A stretch of DNA of 64,000 nt from Nitrosophilus labii (GCF_014466985.1 NZ_AP022826.1:1798001-1862000), one strand, 5' to 3'; shown: positions 34,805 to 43,423, numbered from the stretch's first letter. Numbers and translations are program-made. Notes: generated by a model from the sequence alone, not told the origin.

Positions 34805-36230
34805 TATCCACCTTTGATTTTTCGATCCTGCCGTAATCATCGGCATATCGAATGATATCATCTTCATCCAAATACTCTCCTACCTGAACTTCAACAATTT
34901 CAAGCGCTACTTTCCCAGGATTAGAGAGTCTATGTTTTGCTCCTATAGGAATATATATTGATTCATTGCTTCTAAGCAAAAATTCCTTATCGTCAATTTG
35001 TACCAAAGCTGTCCCTTTAACTACAATCCAGTGTTCGCTCCTGTGAAGATGTTTTTGTAAAGAGAGGCGCTTACCTGGTCTAACCACCAACGTTTTTACT
35101 TTAAATCGTTTATCTTCGTGAAGATTGGTAAATTTTCCCCAAGGCTTGTAAACTGTCCTTCCGTAACGAACTAACTCTGGATTTTTTTCTTTTAATTTTT
35201 TTACAATTTCACGAACCTTTTGAGAAGAACCCTTTTTCCCTATCAAAAGAGCAGAAGGAGTATCTACTATTATCAAATCGTTTACCTCGTTTAAAGCTAT
35301 AGTTTTGTAACGCCCAAATATAAAGTTATTATGAGAGTTATAAGAGATAAGATTTTTTTGTTTAGTATTTTGATCTTCATCCTTCTCAAAAACTTCGTCT
35401 AAACTATCGAAACTACCAATATCGTTCCATTCGATAACACTTTTTACTACTTTGATATTTGAGCTTTTTTCCATAACCGCATAATCTACACTAATATCTG
35501 GTATATCAATCATATTGTCACTTTTCAATCTAATAAAATCATCTTTTTGAACATTTTCAAAAGCCGCTTTCGACTTTTCATAAATTTCAGGAGCATGTCG
35601 TTGTAACTCTTCTAAATAAAGAGAGGCTTTAAACATAAACATACCAGAGTTCCATAAAAACATCGATGTACTTTTTGGATCGCTATTGGCTTGTAGATAA
35701 TTTTTTGCGGTTTGCAAATCAGGTTTTTCTTTAAAACTTTTAACGTCTAAAACAGTAGCCTCATCTTTGCTTACTTGTATGTATCCATATCCGGTCTCAG
35801 GCTTAATAGGTATTATGCCAAAGGTAACCAAAGAGCCTTTTTTTGCTGCTTCAAGACCATATTTAATCATCTTTGCATAATTATGATCGGCTTTTATTAA
35901 ATGATCGCTTGGAGTAACAAATAAAATATCTTCTTCTGCTAAAAATGCACCAAAAGCGATAGCAGCCGCAGTGTTACGTCCAATAGCTTCCACTACAAAA
36001 TACGGATGACATCTATTTAGATGTAACTCTTGTGTTTGATCTTGAGCAAGAAAATATTGAGCCGCATTAGAAACCACAATCGTCTTATCGCTAAAGGGTC
36101 TATTACGTAAAAGGGTTAATTGATAAAGCGATCTGTTTTCAAACATTTTTAAAAACTGTTTAGGCATATTTTCTCTACTAATTGGCCAAAGTCTTGTTCC
36201 ACTACCTCCACATAAGATAATATTCGTCAT
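34797..36230 (-). CDS. algA: Mannose-1-phosphate guanylyltransferase / mannose-6-phosphate isomerase AlgA
   Basis: Bifunctional enzyme: isomerises fructose-6-phosphate to mannose-6-phosphate and forms GDP-mannose from mannose-1-phosphate. The 477-residue protein has the nucleotidyltransferase signature GGSGTRLWPISRENMPKQF at 8-26 and FVTPSDHLI. The C-terminal cupin isomerase domain contains PGKRLSLQKHLHRSEHW and YIPIGAKHRL. Length and layout match AlgA/ManC. The phosphomannomutase needed between its two reactions (AlgC) is not in the window. It is the first gene of the operon; upstream lies an AT-rich region with a direct repeat. Confidence 0.95.
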   Translation of the reverse strand: MTNIILCGGSGTRLWPISRENMPKQFLKMFENRSLYQLTLLRNRPFSDKTIVVSNAAQYFLAQDQTQELHLNRCHPYFVVEAIGRNTAAAIAFGAFLAEEDILFVTPSDHLIKADHNYAKMIKYGLEAAKKGSLVTFGIIPIKPETGYGYIQVSKDEATVLDVKSFKEKPDLQTAKNYLQANSDPKSTSMFLWNSGMFMFKASLYLEELQRHAPEIYEKSKAAFENVQKDDFIRLKSDNMIDIPDISVDYAVMEKSSNIKVVKSVIEWNDIGSFDSLDEVFEKDEDQNTKQKNLISYNSHNNFIFGRYKTIALNEVNDLIIVDTPSALLIGKKGSSQKVREIVKKLKEKNPELVRYGRTVYKPWGKFTNLHEDKRFKVKTLVVRPGKRLSLQKHLHRSEHWIVVKGTALVQIDDKEFLLRSNESIYIPIGAKHRLSNPGKVALEIVEVQVGEYLDEDDIIRYADDYGRIEKSKVDNG

Positions 36231-36247
36231 TGTATGCCCTTTTAATC

Positions 36248-36279
36248 TTTAATATGATTTAGTTTTAATATGATTATGT
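36248..36279. promoter_or_regulatory. Direct repeat upstream of the alginate operon
   Basis: TTTAATATGATT occurs at 36248-36259 and again at 36264-36275, 16 bases apart, 18 bases from the algA start codon. The 16-base spacing (about one and a half helical turns) and AT-rich sequence suggest a regulator-binding site or upstream part of a promoter. A TATAAT further up on the minus strand (36331-36326) is a possible -10 box for the operon. Confidence 0.4.
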
Positions 36280-36454
36280 TAATCTATTTTTAGTTTAAAA
36301 TTACAATACTAGCCTTAACTCTATAATTATATAACTAAATAGCAAGAAAAAAAATTAAATTAAACTCATTAATAAATAAGAGATAATATTTTTGCGCTAA
36401 TCTTACTATAGTCATTGAACTTTTTTGATAAAATAAATCTAAAAAGCATGTTCG

Positions 36455-36889
36455 ATGTCAATTAACAAAGACTTTTTAAAAATTCTTTTGTTTTTTCCGC
36501 TTTTAATAATAAACCTTATTTCTTTATCTCTTTTTTCATCGACTTCAAACCTTCTAGAAGAAGCGTTGAAAAAAAAAGAGTTCCTATCAAAAGATAATGT
36601 CATAATAACAAATCCTTGCACTAAAAAAAACAGATCTTGTAATACTCCAACGCTTAATACTAACAAAAGCTACGAACTTGATCTACTAGTTCCTCAAAAA
36701 AAGATAGCAGAACCGATACATCCTTTAAACAAAAGTATGAGAAAGTTTAAAAAAATGCAAAAAGAAGTTGAAAAAGAGATTAGTAAAGATATAAAAAGGC
36801 TCTTTTTTATACCCAAAAAGATAAAGGTTAAATCCCATCTAAAAAAAGACAAAATATATACAAGGTTTATTTATTATCTTGAAGATTGA
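36455..36889 (+). CDS. Small secreted or membrane-anchored protein of unknown function
   Basis: A 144-residue protein with a hydrophobic N-terminus (about residues 8-28, LKILLFFPLLIINLIS), either a signal peptide or an anchor. A Lys/Asn-rich region with two cysteines (PCTKKNRSC) follows, then a charged helical tail. No family is recognised. The ribosome-binding site is weak. It is divergent from the alginate operon across 224 AT-rich bases and convergent with tkt. The antisense frame over it has no better features, so this strand is preferred. Confidence 0.5.
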   Translation: MSINKDFLKILLFFPLLIINLISLSLFSSTSNLLEEALKKKEFLSKDNVIITNPCTKKNRSCNTPTLNTNKSYELDLLVPQKKIAEPIHPLNKSMRKFKKMQKEVEKEISKDIKRLFFIPKKIKVKSHLKKDKIYTRFIYYLED

Positions 36890-36904
36890 TTTTTGAAGCA
36901 AATC

Positions 36905-36932
36905 TAGTCCCCAGTCATAGGACTGAAGACTA
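36905..36932. terminator. Compact four-heptamer hairpin between convergent genes
   Basis: TAGTCCC, CAGTCAT, AGGACTG and AAGACTA follow one another at 36905-36932. The first two heptamers are nearly complementary to the last two, giving a stem of the TAGTC/CAGTC type. It lies between two convergent stop codons and is a candidate bidirectional terminator, the shortest example of the heptamer hairpin family here. Confidence 0.6.
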
Positions 36933-36936
36933 TTTG

Positions 36937-38880
36937 TTATTGATTTAAAAGTTTTTCAACTCTATTTATAACATTTTCTATAGTAAAACCGTACTCTTTA
37001 AATATCACATCCGCTTTACCGCTAGCTCCAAATCTGTTTTCAATTGCCAAAACATCATCTGCAAATCTATACCATTCCATACCTGCTGCTGCTTCTATTG
37101 CTAAAACTTTCGTTGAAGGATCAATTACGGCTTTTTGATACTCATTTGATTGTTCTAAAAAGAGCTCCATACAAGGCATACTTACTATATTTGCGTTTAT
37201 TCCTCTCTCTTCGAGATGACACCCCGCCTGCAAAGCAAGCATTACTTCGCTTCCGGTAGCTATAAGAGTAACTGTAGCATTCTCCCTTTTTTTGATGATA
37301 TAGGCACCTTTGTCTATATCTCCATAGTCTCTGTAAGGTTTTAAGGTTTTAAGTTTTTGACGGCTTAGAACAAACGCACAAGGTTTGTCTAGTTTTAGTG
37401 CTACTTTCCAACACTCAACATTTTCACTTGCATCCGCAGGTCTAAATAGATAAAGACCAGGAAGAGCTCTAAACTGGCTTAAATGTTCTATAGGTTGATG
37501 TGTAGGTCCATCTTCACCTACACCTATACTATCATGTGTCCAGATAAAAAAGTTTTTCAATTTTGAAAGGGATGCAATTCTTACAGCAGGTTTTTGATAA
37601 TCGCTAAAAACAAAAAAGGTAGCGTTAAAAGGAATTAACAGTCCATAAGCGGCCATACCGTTGGCTATAGCACCCATAGCGTGCTCTCTAATACCGAAAT
37701 GAAAATTTTTCCCTTTTGGAAAATCTCCCATATTGTTAAGATATGTCTTGTTCGATGGAGCCAAATCCGCACTTCCACCCACAAATCCAGGTAGTGCTTT
37801 AGCAATAGCATTTAAAATCTTACCGTTGCTCTCTCTGGTTGCCACCATAGAACCTGCTTCAAACTCAGGCCATTCGATCGAATCAAAATTAGGATTTTTC
37901 AAAATCTCAAGAAGTTCATTTTGTTCTTTGTATGGAAGTTCTAAAAGAAGCTTTTTCCACTCTTTTTCTAAAAGTTCTCCTTTTTCTACTGCACATCTAA
38001 ATCTTACCAATACATCTTCAGGAACAAAAAACTTCTTATCAGGATCAAACCCGGCTCGCTCTTTTGAGCATCTTATCTCATCTTCTCCTAGAGGGGCTCC
38101 GTGAGAGTGAGGATCTCCTTCAAAGTTACAAGCACCCTTAGCAATCACAGTATTTGCTATGATAAGCACAGGTTTTTTTCTATTTTTTGCCCAATTAAGA
38201 GCCGCATCTATATCATCATAATTATGGCCATCTATCTCTATAACATCCCAGTTTTGAGCTTCAAATCTAACTTTTACGTTTTCATTCCACGCTATAGAAG
38301 TATCTCCTTCTATAGTTATTTGATTGCTATCATATATAAGAATGAGATTGTTTAGTTCAAATCTTCCGGCCAACGAACAAGCTTCATAACTAATACCCTC
38401 TTCAAGATCTCCATCGCCACAAAGACAATAAACTTTATGGTCAATTACTTTTGCGGTCTCACTGTTTAGTATATTTTGAAGATATTTTTGGGCCATTGCC
38501 ATACCCACTGCGTTAGCAACACCTTGTCCAAGAGGTCCTGTTGTTATTTCAACGCCCGGAGTATGTCCATATTCTGGGTGACCTGGAGTTTTAGAGCCGT
38601 ACTGTCTAAACTCTTTTAAATCCTCTATACTTAAATCGTATCCCCAAAGATACAATAAAGAATAAATTAGGCCTGTTGCATGTCCGCCGCTAAATACAAG
38701 TCTGTCTCGATTTAGCCATTTAGGATTTTTAGGATTATGTTTTAAATGCTCACTTAAAACTACCGCAATGTCTGCTAATCCCAAAGGAGCACCTGGATGT
38801 CCGCTATTGGCTTCTTGAATCATATCCAAAGCCAAAAATCTTATAGTGTCGGCCATTTTTTTTCTTATCTGGTTATCCAT
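36937..38880 (-). CDS. tkt: Transketolase
   Basis: Thiamine diphosphate enzyme moving two-carbon units between sugar phosphates in the pentose phosphate pathway. The 647-residue length is typical. The N-terminal EANSGHPGAPLGLAD, HxxGH-type HATGLIYSL, and the cofactor-binding GDGDLEEGISYEA followed by an Asn-rich NNLILIYDSN are present. Substrate-contact motifs DSIGVGEDGPTHQPIEH and FRPADA are intact. It is the last gene of the run ybaB-ispA-tkt, 61 bases after ispA. Confidence 0.96.
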   Translation of the reverse strand: MDNQIRKKMADTIRFLALDMIQEANSGHPGAPLGLADIAVVLSEHLKHNPKNPKWLNRDRLVFSGGHATGLIYSLLYLWGYDLSIEDLKEFRQYGSKTPGHPEYGHTPGVEITTGPLGQGVANAVGMAMAQKYLQNILNSETAKVIDHKVYCLCGDGDLEEGISYEACSLAGRFELNNLILIYDSNQITIEGDTSIAWNENVKVRFEAQNWDVIEIDGHNYDDIDAALNWAKNRKKPVLIIANTVIAKGACNFEGDPHSHGAPLGEDEIRCSKERAGFDPDKKFFVPEDVLVRFRCAVEKGELLEKEWKKLLLELPYKEQNELLEILKNPNFDSIEWPEFEAGSMVATRESNGKILNAIAKALPGFVGGSADLAPSNKTYLNNMGDFPKGKNFHFGIREHAMGAIANGMAAYGLLIPFNATFFVFSDYQKPAVRIASLSKLKNFFIWTHDSIGVGEDGPTHQPIEHLSQFRALPGLYLFRPADASENVECWKVALKLDKPCAFVLSRQKLKTLKPYRDYGDIDKGAYIIKKRENATVTLIATGSEVMLALQAGCHLEERGINANIVSMPCMELFLEQSNEYQKAVIDPSTKVLAIEAAAGMEWYRFADDVLAIENRFGASGKADVIFKEYGFTIENVINRVEKLLNQ

Positions 38881-38941
38881 GTCTACCTCTTTTTTGATTC
38901 GAATTTTATTTCAATTTTTATAAAAATGTATTTAACCAATA

Positions 38942-39802
38942 TTAACACTTGTGTCTATAGAGATATTTTTGTAAAAGGGATTTAAGAGCATTTTTAAGGT
39001 TTTCATCAAAACTATCAAGGTTTAGTTCTAATTTTTTTGCTAGTTCATCAGCCTCTTTTAAAGCTCCTTCAACCCCTAAAAGATTTACAAAACTATTTTT
39101 GTGTTCGTCGTTATTTGTGGTTTTTCCCGCCTCTTTTTCATCTGCTAAAACATCTATCAAATCATCTTGAATCTGAAACAGAAGTCCCAAATCTATACCA
39201 AACTTATAGAGTTCATCTTTTGTTTTTTCATCCATATCAACTATAATAGCTCCTATTTTCAAACTTGATGCAATAAGCTTTGCAGTTTTGTGTATATGCA
39301 AAAATTTTAGCTGTTCTAAATCCAATGGTCTGTTTTCAAAATGGCAGTCACACGCTTGTCCTAAAACCATCCCAAAGATTCCGCCATTTAAAGATAGCTC
39401 TTTTATAACCTCGATTTTCACATCATTAGAAAGAGGAGCATTCGCTATAAGAAAAAAAGAGTGAGTGTTTAAAGCATCTCCTATTAGTATAGCCGTTGTT
39501 TCGTCATATTTTTTATGAAGCGTCTCAAAACCCCGTCTTAGATCTGCGTTGTCCATAGCAGGAAGATCATCGTGGATTAGCGAGTATGTATGAAGATACT
39601 CTATTGCCGCCGCAACTGGCATAGCGTTATTTAGAAGAAGTGGCTCATATACACTTACTACCGTTAAAAGAAGAAGCGGTCTAAATCTTTTGCCGCCGGC
39701 ATTTAGCATATAATGCAATGAGTCTTCAAAATGGGGATGATAGCTCTCTACACAAGGTAGAGTATTTTGCAGATATTTTTCAAACTCATCTTTTAGATTC
39801 AT
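38942..39802 (-). CDS. ispA: Polyprenyl (geranyl/farnesyl) diphosphate synthase
   Basis: Chain elongation of isoprenoid diphosphates from IPP and DMAPP. The 286-residue length fits short-chain trans-prenyltransferases. The first Asp-rich motif is HDDLPAMDNADLRRG with DDxxxxD spacing. The second is FQIQDDLIDV (DDxxD-like), and GGKRFRPLL lies near the start. The residues before the first Asp motif (HTYSLI) suggest a farnesyl-length product, but chain length cannot be proven. It lies 6 bases after ybaB and upstream of tkt. Confidence 0.92.
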   Translation of the reverse strand: MNLKDEFEKYLQNTLPCVESYHPHFEDSLHYMLNAGGKRFRPLLLLTVVSVYEPLLLNNAMPVAAAIEYLHTYSLIHDDLPAMDNADLRRGFETLHKKYDETTAILIGDALNTHSFFLIANAPLSNDVKIEVIKELSLNGGIFGMVLGQACDCHFENRPLDLEQLKFLHIHKTAKLIASSLKIGAIIVDMDEKTKDELYKFGIDLGLLFQIQDDLIDVLADEKEAGKTTNNDEHKNSFVNLLGVEGALKEADELAKKLELNLDSFDENLKNALKSLLQKYLYRHKC

Positions 39803-39808
39803 TTAGCT

Positions 39809-40120
39809 TTACTGTCCAAATGGATTTGTTGAACTCATCAGATTCATAGCCACTCTTTTTTTCTCATCTTCAACCATCTTCAATACGTCATTTATGGCGC
39901 TTATTAGAAGTATTTGCATGGAGTCTTTATCTTCCATTAATGAATCATCAATTTCAATATCTACAATTTCACCTTTTCCGTTAGCGCTAACTTTAACAAG
40001 CCCGCCACCGCTTTTAGCGGTAAAAATCTTGCTTTCACTCTCTTCTTGAATCTTTTTGGCTTTCTCTTGAATCTCTTCTAAAACTTTCCCTAAATCTCCA
40101 AGATTTAGTTTATCGAACAT
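39809..40120 (-). CDS. ybaB: YbaB/EbfC nucleoid-associated protein
   Basis: Small dimeric DNA-binding protein of the YbaB/EbfC family, about 103 residues. It has the typical coiled-coil N-terminal helix (LEEIQEKAKKIQEE) and the strand pattern GGGLVKVSANGKGEIVDIEI, then a C-terminal helix. ATG 40120 is chosen over the longer frame to 40171 because GAAGGAAA precedes it and the extra residues read through the heptamer hairpin at 40142-40190. It is co-transcribed with ispA and tkt. Confidence 0.88.
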   Translation of the reverse strand: MFDKLNLGDLGKVLEEIQEKAKKIQEESESKIFTAKSGGGLVKVSANGKGEIVDIEIDDSLMEDKDSMQILLISAINDVLKMVEDEKKRVAMNLMSSTNPFGQ

Positions 40121-40141
40121 TTTTTTCCTTCTTTTAAGAAT

Positions 40142-40190
40142 TAGTTGAGTGGTAGTTACTTGCTTACTCAACCACTCAACTACTCAACTA
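40142..40190. terminator. Heptamer-word hairpin between panD and ybaB, with two pairing registers
   Basis: TAGTTGAGTGGT (40142-40153) pairs perfectly over 12 bases with ACCACTCAACTA (40171-40182). A second partly matching partner, ACTACTCAACTA, overlaps at 40179-40190, so the same left arm can pair in two registers about 8 bases apart. It sits immediately after the panD stop codon. Confidence 0.7.
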
Positions 40191-40192
40191 TA

Positions 40193-40558
40193 TCACATAT
40201 AATTAAGTATTTCATCTATATCGTTGTTATCATTGACTAAAACTATTGTAGGTTCGTAATTTCCAAGCTCTTCCTCTTTATAAAGAGCGTAAGCTACGAT
40301 AATAATCTTATCTCCTGGATGCGCTTTTCTTGCTGCAGCACCATTTAGACAAATATCACGTTTACCTCTTTCGCCCTTTATAACATAAGTTGTAAATCTT
40401 TCACCGTTATTAATATTCAAAATCTCTACTTTTTGGCCGACTCTAAGTTTTGCAGCTTCAAGTAGTTCCTCATCGATTGTTATAGAGCCAACATAATTTA
40501 AGTTGGCATCCGTAACCGTAGCACGATGAATTTTACTAAAAAGCATTTCAATCTGCAT
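40193..40558 (-). CDS. panD: Aspartate 1-decarboxylase
   Basis: Pyruvoyl enzyme that makes beta-alanine for pantothenate and CoA. The translation starts [16 protein letters not shown] and contains the self-cleavage site Gly-Ser in YVGSITID near residues 24-25, and [19 protein letters not shown]. About 121 residues, normal for the family. ATG 40558 is chosen because GGTGGAG lies six bases upstream, inside the end of the [2Fe-2S] gene, whereas the frame from 40570 has no such site. Confidence 0.95.
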   Translation of the reverse strand: MQIEMLFSKIHRATVTDANLNYVGSITIDEELLEAAKLRVGQKVEILNINNGERFTTYVIKGERGKRDICLNGAAARKAHPGDKIIIVAYALYKEEELGNYEPTIVLVNDNNDIDEILNYM

Positions 40559-40559
40559 T

Positions 40560-40946
40560 TTATGCTCCACCGCTCATTTTCATCATATCTTCAGCAGAAA
40601 TTGGCTGATCCCAATACTCTTCAGGGATAAGGAACTCTTTTACCGGATTACCGCCTATAATATGTTCTTCTATAATTCTATCAATTTTTTCCTTATTTAA
40701 TCCAACATACATATAGTGTCCCGGTTCAACAAGCATAACGGGCCCAAGTTGACATCTGTTTAGGCATCCTGTTCTAACAGGCTGAACAGTCCCTATAATT
40801 CCCTTTTCCATTAGTTTTTGAGCAAGATATTGGAAAAGCTGCGCAGATTCAGGATCGTGTTGACTTACACAGCTAGGTTTAGGAAAGCCCGGAGGCGCTG
40901 ATTGTTCACATTTAAATATATAAAAAGCTGGTTGTGGTATTCCCAT
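40560..40946 (-). CDS. Thioredoxin-like [2Fe-2S] ferredoxin-type protein
   Basis: A 128-residue protein of the thioredoxin-fold [2Fe-2S] ferredoxin family (as in NuoE C-terminal and Shethna-type ferredoxins). Cluster ligands are suggested by [17 protein letters not shown] near the N-terminus and by [18 protein letters not shown] in the middle. The tail [14 protein letters not shown] is not part of the cluster domain. Electron carrier in the cytoplasm, partner unknown. The stop codon overlaps the panD start region, so the two are translationally coupled. Confidence 0.85.
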   Translation of the reverse strand: MGIPQPAFYIFKCEQSAPPGFPKPSCVSQHDPESAQLFQYLAQKLMEKGIIGTVQPVRTGCLNRCQLGPVMLVEPGHYMYVGLNKEKIDRIIEEHIIGGNPVKEFLIPEEYWDQPISAEDMMKMSGGA

Positions 40947-41005
40947 TTTATTCTCCTTAATTCATACAATTTTTGTCTGAATTTTAGCAATAAATTTTTA
41001 AATTG

Positions 41006-41123
41006 TAATTAGTAATTGGGGATTTGGAATTAGTAAAGTTTTTTTTAAGCTCTCCAATTCCCAATTCCCAATTCCCAATTCCCAATTCCCGATTCCCAAT
41101 TCCTAATTCCTAATTCCTAATAA
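41006..41123. repeat. Heptamer array of ten CCAATTC-type units facing four complementary units
   Basis: The right arm is ten consecutive 7-base units (41054-41123): five CCAATTC, one CCGATTC, one CCAATTC, two CTAATTC and a degenerate last unit. The left arm (41008-41036) holds four units close to GGAATTG (GTAATTA, GTAATTG, GGGATTT, GGAATTA). The last three right-arm units lie inside the murE coding end, giving its final residues. It lies between murE and the [2Fe-2S] gene and probably forms a hairpin. Confidence 0.75.
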
Positions 41124-42389
41124 CTCTCTTGCAATTTCCCTATCGTCAAAAGATATTTTTTTACCATTTACCTCTTGATAAGTTTCGTCACCTTTTCCCA
41201 AAATCAACAATACTTCATCTTCTTTCATATCTTCAATCGCTTTTCTTATTGCCTCTTTTCTGTTTTCTATTAAAATCGCTTTATCTTTTTCCACAACGCC
41301 TTCGTAAATCTCTTCCATTATTTTTTTTGGTTTTTCATTTCTTGGATTATCGCTAGTTATATATATTTTTTTACAAAATCTTGATGCAATCTCCCCCATA
41401 ATCGGTCTTTTTTTTCTATCTCTATCACCACCTGCACCAAATACGCAAACCAGATCTTTTCCGGGGAAAGATTCGAAAACTTTTTTCATCCCATCAGGAG
41501 TATGCGCAAAATCTACAATAATGGCTGGTTCGTGGTTTATCACTTCCATTCTTCCACTTACGCCAGCAAAATTTTCTATATTTTCACAAATCTTATCTAA
41601 CGGTTCATTTTCTAAAATCTTTACAGCTCCAATTGCTGCTGTAAGATTGTATATATTAAAAAGTCCCATTAAACAAGAGTGAAAATCCGCTATCTCATTA
41701 GCAAATCTTATTACGGCACTTATTCCTTTCTCAATAGAGTAAGCCATAACTTGAAAAGTCGATGGATTTTCAAGTCCGTATGTATATGCATTTTTTATAT
41801 TGAATTTTACATAAGAGTCATCTTTGTTGATCAGTTTTGGCGTTTCATCCGCAAAAAATGAATTTTTTGTATCAATATAGTTTTTCATAGTTTTATGAAA
41901 ATCTAGATGATCTTGAGAAATATTTGTAAAGACTTTCAGTGAAAAATCAATACCTTCCACCCTTTTTTGTGCTATCGCGTGTGAACTTACTTCCATTACA
42001 AAATATTCACAATTTTCACTTAAAGCTTGATACATATGTTTTATATTTTTTAAAATCGGTGGAGTGGTTAAAGATTTATCCTCAATTTTCTTATCATCTA
42101 TAAAAAAACCTCTAGTTCCTTGAAGTGCCGTTTTTTTCCCAAGATCCAAAAGAAGCGAGTAGATAGCGGCCGTTGTAGTTGTTTTTCCGTTTGTACCCGT
42201 AACACCTACTACTTTTATTTTTTCTAAACTTAGTTTTTTTATAAGCTCAGATGGTGTAATTATTTTATCTTCATCTATAAAACTATTTTTTAAATATTTT
42301 TCGTTTTGATAGGTTTTTAAAAAAAAGAGCCCATTACTCCACTCTTTTGTATTATCCGTAACGATAAATTCTTTAAAATCAACTATCAT
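41103..42389 (-). CDS. murE: UDP-N-acetylmuramoyl-tripeptide synthetase
   Basis: Adds the third amino acid (meso-diaminopimelate in this group) to the UDP-MurNAc dipeptide. The 428-residue length is short, as in other Campylobacterota MurE. The ATP-binding motif is VVGVTGTNGKTTTTAAI at about 60-76. QGTRGFFIDD, FMEVSSHAIAQKRV, and the C-terminal ITSDNPRNEKP (DNPR, typical of DAP-adding enzymes) and ILGKGDETYQEV follow. The C-terminal residues LLGIRN are encoded by heptamer repeats. It overlaps the TPR gene upstream by 11 bases. Confidence 0.94.
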   Translation of the reverse strand: MIVDFKEFIVTDNTKEWSNGLFFLKTYQNEKYLKNSFIDEDKIITPSELIKKLSLEKIKVVGVTGTNGKTTTTAAIYSLLLDLGKKTALQGTRGFFIDDKKIEDKSLTTPPILKNIKHMYQALSENCEYFVMEVSSHAIAQKRVEGIDFSLKVFTNISQDHLDFHKTMKNYIDTKNSFFADETPKLINKDDSYVKFNIKNAYTYGLENPSTFQVMAYSIEKGISAVIRFANEIADFHSCLMGLFNIYNLTAAIGAVKILENEPLDKICENIENFAGVSGRMEVINHEPAIIVDFAHTPDGMKKVFESFPGKDLVCVFGAGGDRDRKKRPIMGEIASRFCKKIYITSDNPRNEKPKKIMEEIYEGVVEKDKAILIENRKEAIRKAIEDMKEDEVLLILGKGDETYQEVNGKKISFDDREIARELLGIRN

Positions 42390-42969
42390 TATGTAAATCT
42401 ACCGGTTTTATCTTTTCAAACAGTTCAAAAATTTTACTATCAGAAGGATAAAGCATTGATGCATCTTCCAAATAAGTTAATGCCATTTCATTAAACCCAT
42501 TGTCAATCAAAGCCTCTAAAAAATCAAAAAAATCTCTTTTATCAGAAATGATTACTTTTGTACTAAACATTATATCTTCAAAAGCTCTTTTAAAACTTCC
42601 TCTACTTTTAATAAGCCTTTTAAAATCCTCGTATGAGATTCCTTCCTCCAACTCAATCATATTTTCATTAAAAATATTTGTTATCATATCTATATTACTA
42701 TCAGTTGTTTCAATCAAATCTTCTATAATTTTTTCTGCTCTTTCATTTTTCTCTTCTTTTAAAATTAAATAATAGTCATATAAGGACAAAGCATCATCAT
42801 TTCCTTCCATTGCTATATCACTTAAAAGGACGCCTATTTTTGCTTCTTTATTTTGTGGTTCTTGCTTTAATACTAAAGAAAAATAAAAAATAGCCTTTTT
42901 ATAATCTCCATTTAAAAAGGCTTTATTCGCCTCTTTTAACAACAATTTTTTACTAAAACTTCTTCTCAT
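42379..42969 (-). CDS. TPR-like protein between nifU-like and murE genes
   Basis: A 196-residue helical protein, no signal peptide. The N-terminal part (about 8-70) fits a tetratricopeptide pair (KAFLNGDYKKAIFYFSLVL); the rest is acidic and helical, ending with another TPR-like unit (MALTYLEDASMLYPSD). Its function is unknown, probably a protein-protein interaction module. It overlaps the NifU-like gene by 4 bases and murE by 11 bases, so it belongs to one operon with them. Confidence 0.72.
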   Translation of the reverse strand: MRRSFSKKLLLKEANKAFLNGDYKKAIFYFSLVLKQEPQNKEAKIGVLLSDIAMEGNDDALSLYDYYLILKEEKNERAEKIIEDLIETTDSNIDMITNIFNENMIELEEGISYEDFKRLIKSRGSFKRAFEDIMFSTKVIISDKRDFFDFLEALIDNGFNEMALTYLEDASMLYPSDSKIFELFEKIKPVDLHNDS

Positions 42970-43271
42970 TTACCTTCTTCACCAATAATTTTTTTTGCTA
43001 TTTCTTCCCAATTTTCCGCTAAATCTGGTGCTATATTAATAACTTCAATTTCCGGATGTATATCTATTCTTAATTGTCTTTCTACTCCATACTTCAATGT
43101 ATTTCCGCTAGCACTACAGCCTACGCATGCACCGCCTAGCGATACAAACACTTTTCCCCCTTTTACTCCTAAAAGAGTTATATTACCGCCATCAAGAGCT
43201 AGCATAGGTCTAATCTTCTCTATAGACTTTTCAACTGCCGGCATTAGATCTTCATCACTAAAAGGTATCAT
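42966..43271 (-). CDS. NifU-like C-terminal domain Fe-S scaffold protein
   Basis: A 101-residue Nfu-type domain that carries or delivers Fe-S clusters in the cytoplasm. It shows the conserved IRPMLALDGGNITLLGV block and the cluster-binding VGCSASGNTLKYGVE (the CxxC of the family is GACVGC here). It lacks the NifU N-terminal and central domains, so it is the stand-alone Nfu form. It is the first gene of the operon with the TPR protein and murE. Confidence 0.88.
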   Translation of the reverse strand: MIPFSDEDLMPAVEKSIEKIRPMLALDGGNITLLGVKGGKVFVSLGGACVGCSASGNTLKYGVERQLRIDIHPEIEVINIAPDLAENWEEIAKKIIGEEGK

Positions 43272-43363
43272 ATAGCTTCTCCTAAAAATATGTTTTAGGA
43301 ATATATGGAAATTTTACTTAAGGTAAGATTAATTTGGAAGATTAGCGGTATTTTAGTAGTTAA

Positions 43364-43416
43364 AAAGTAGTCGAGAAGTGGTTAATAAGTTAAAACCACA
43401 TTTACTCAACTACTTT
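43364..43416. terminator. Heptamer-type hairpin after rplQ
   Basis: AAAGTAGTCGAGAAGTGGTT (43364-43383) faces AACCACATTTACTCAACTA followed by CTTT (43394-43416). The two arms pair with one small bulge. It lies just past the rplQ stop codon and is a candidate terminator for the alpha operon. Confidence 0.6.
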
Positions 43417-43423
43417 ATTATAA

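Noticed and set aside
36439-36666. Minus-strand open frame opposite the small secreted protein gene
   Set aside because: The plus-strand frame has a good hydrophobic N-terminus and continues to 36889. The minus frame has low-complexity Phe/Arg content and no family features.
41006-41123. CRISPR array
   Set aside because: The units are 7 bases with no spacers, and the opposite arm is complementary. No cas genes are near.
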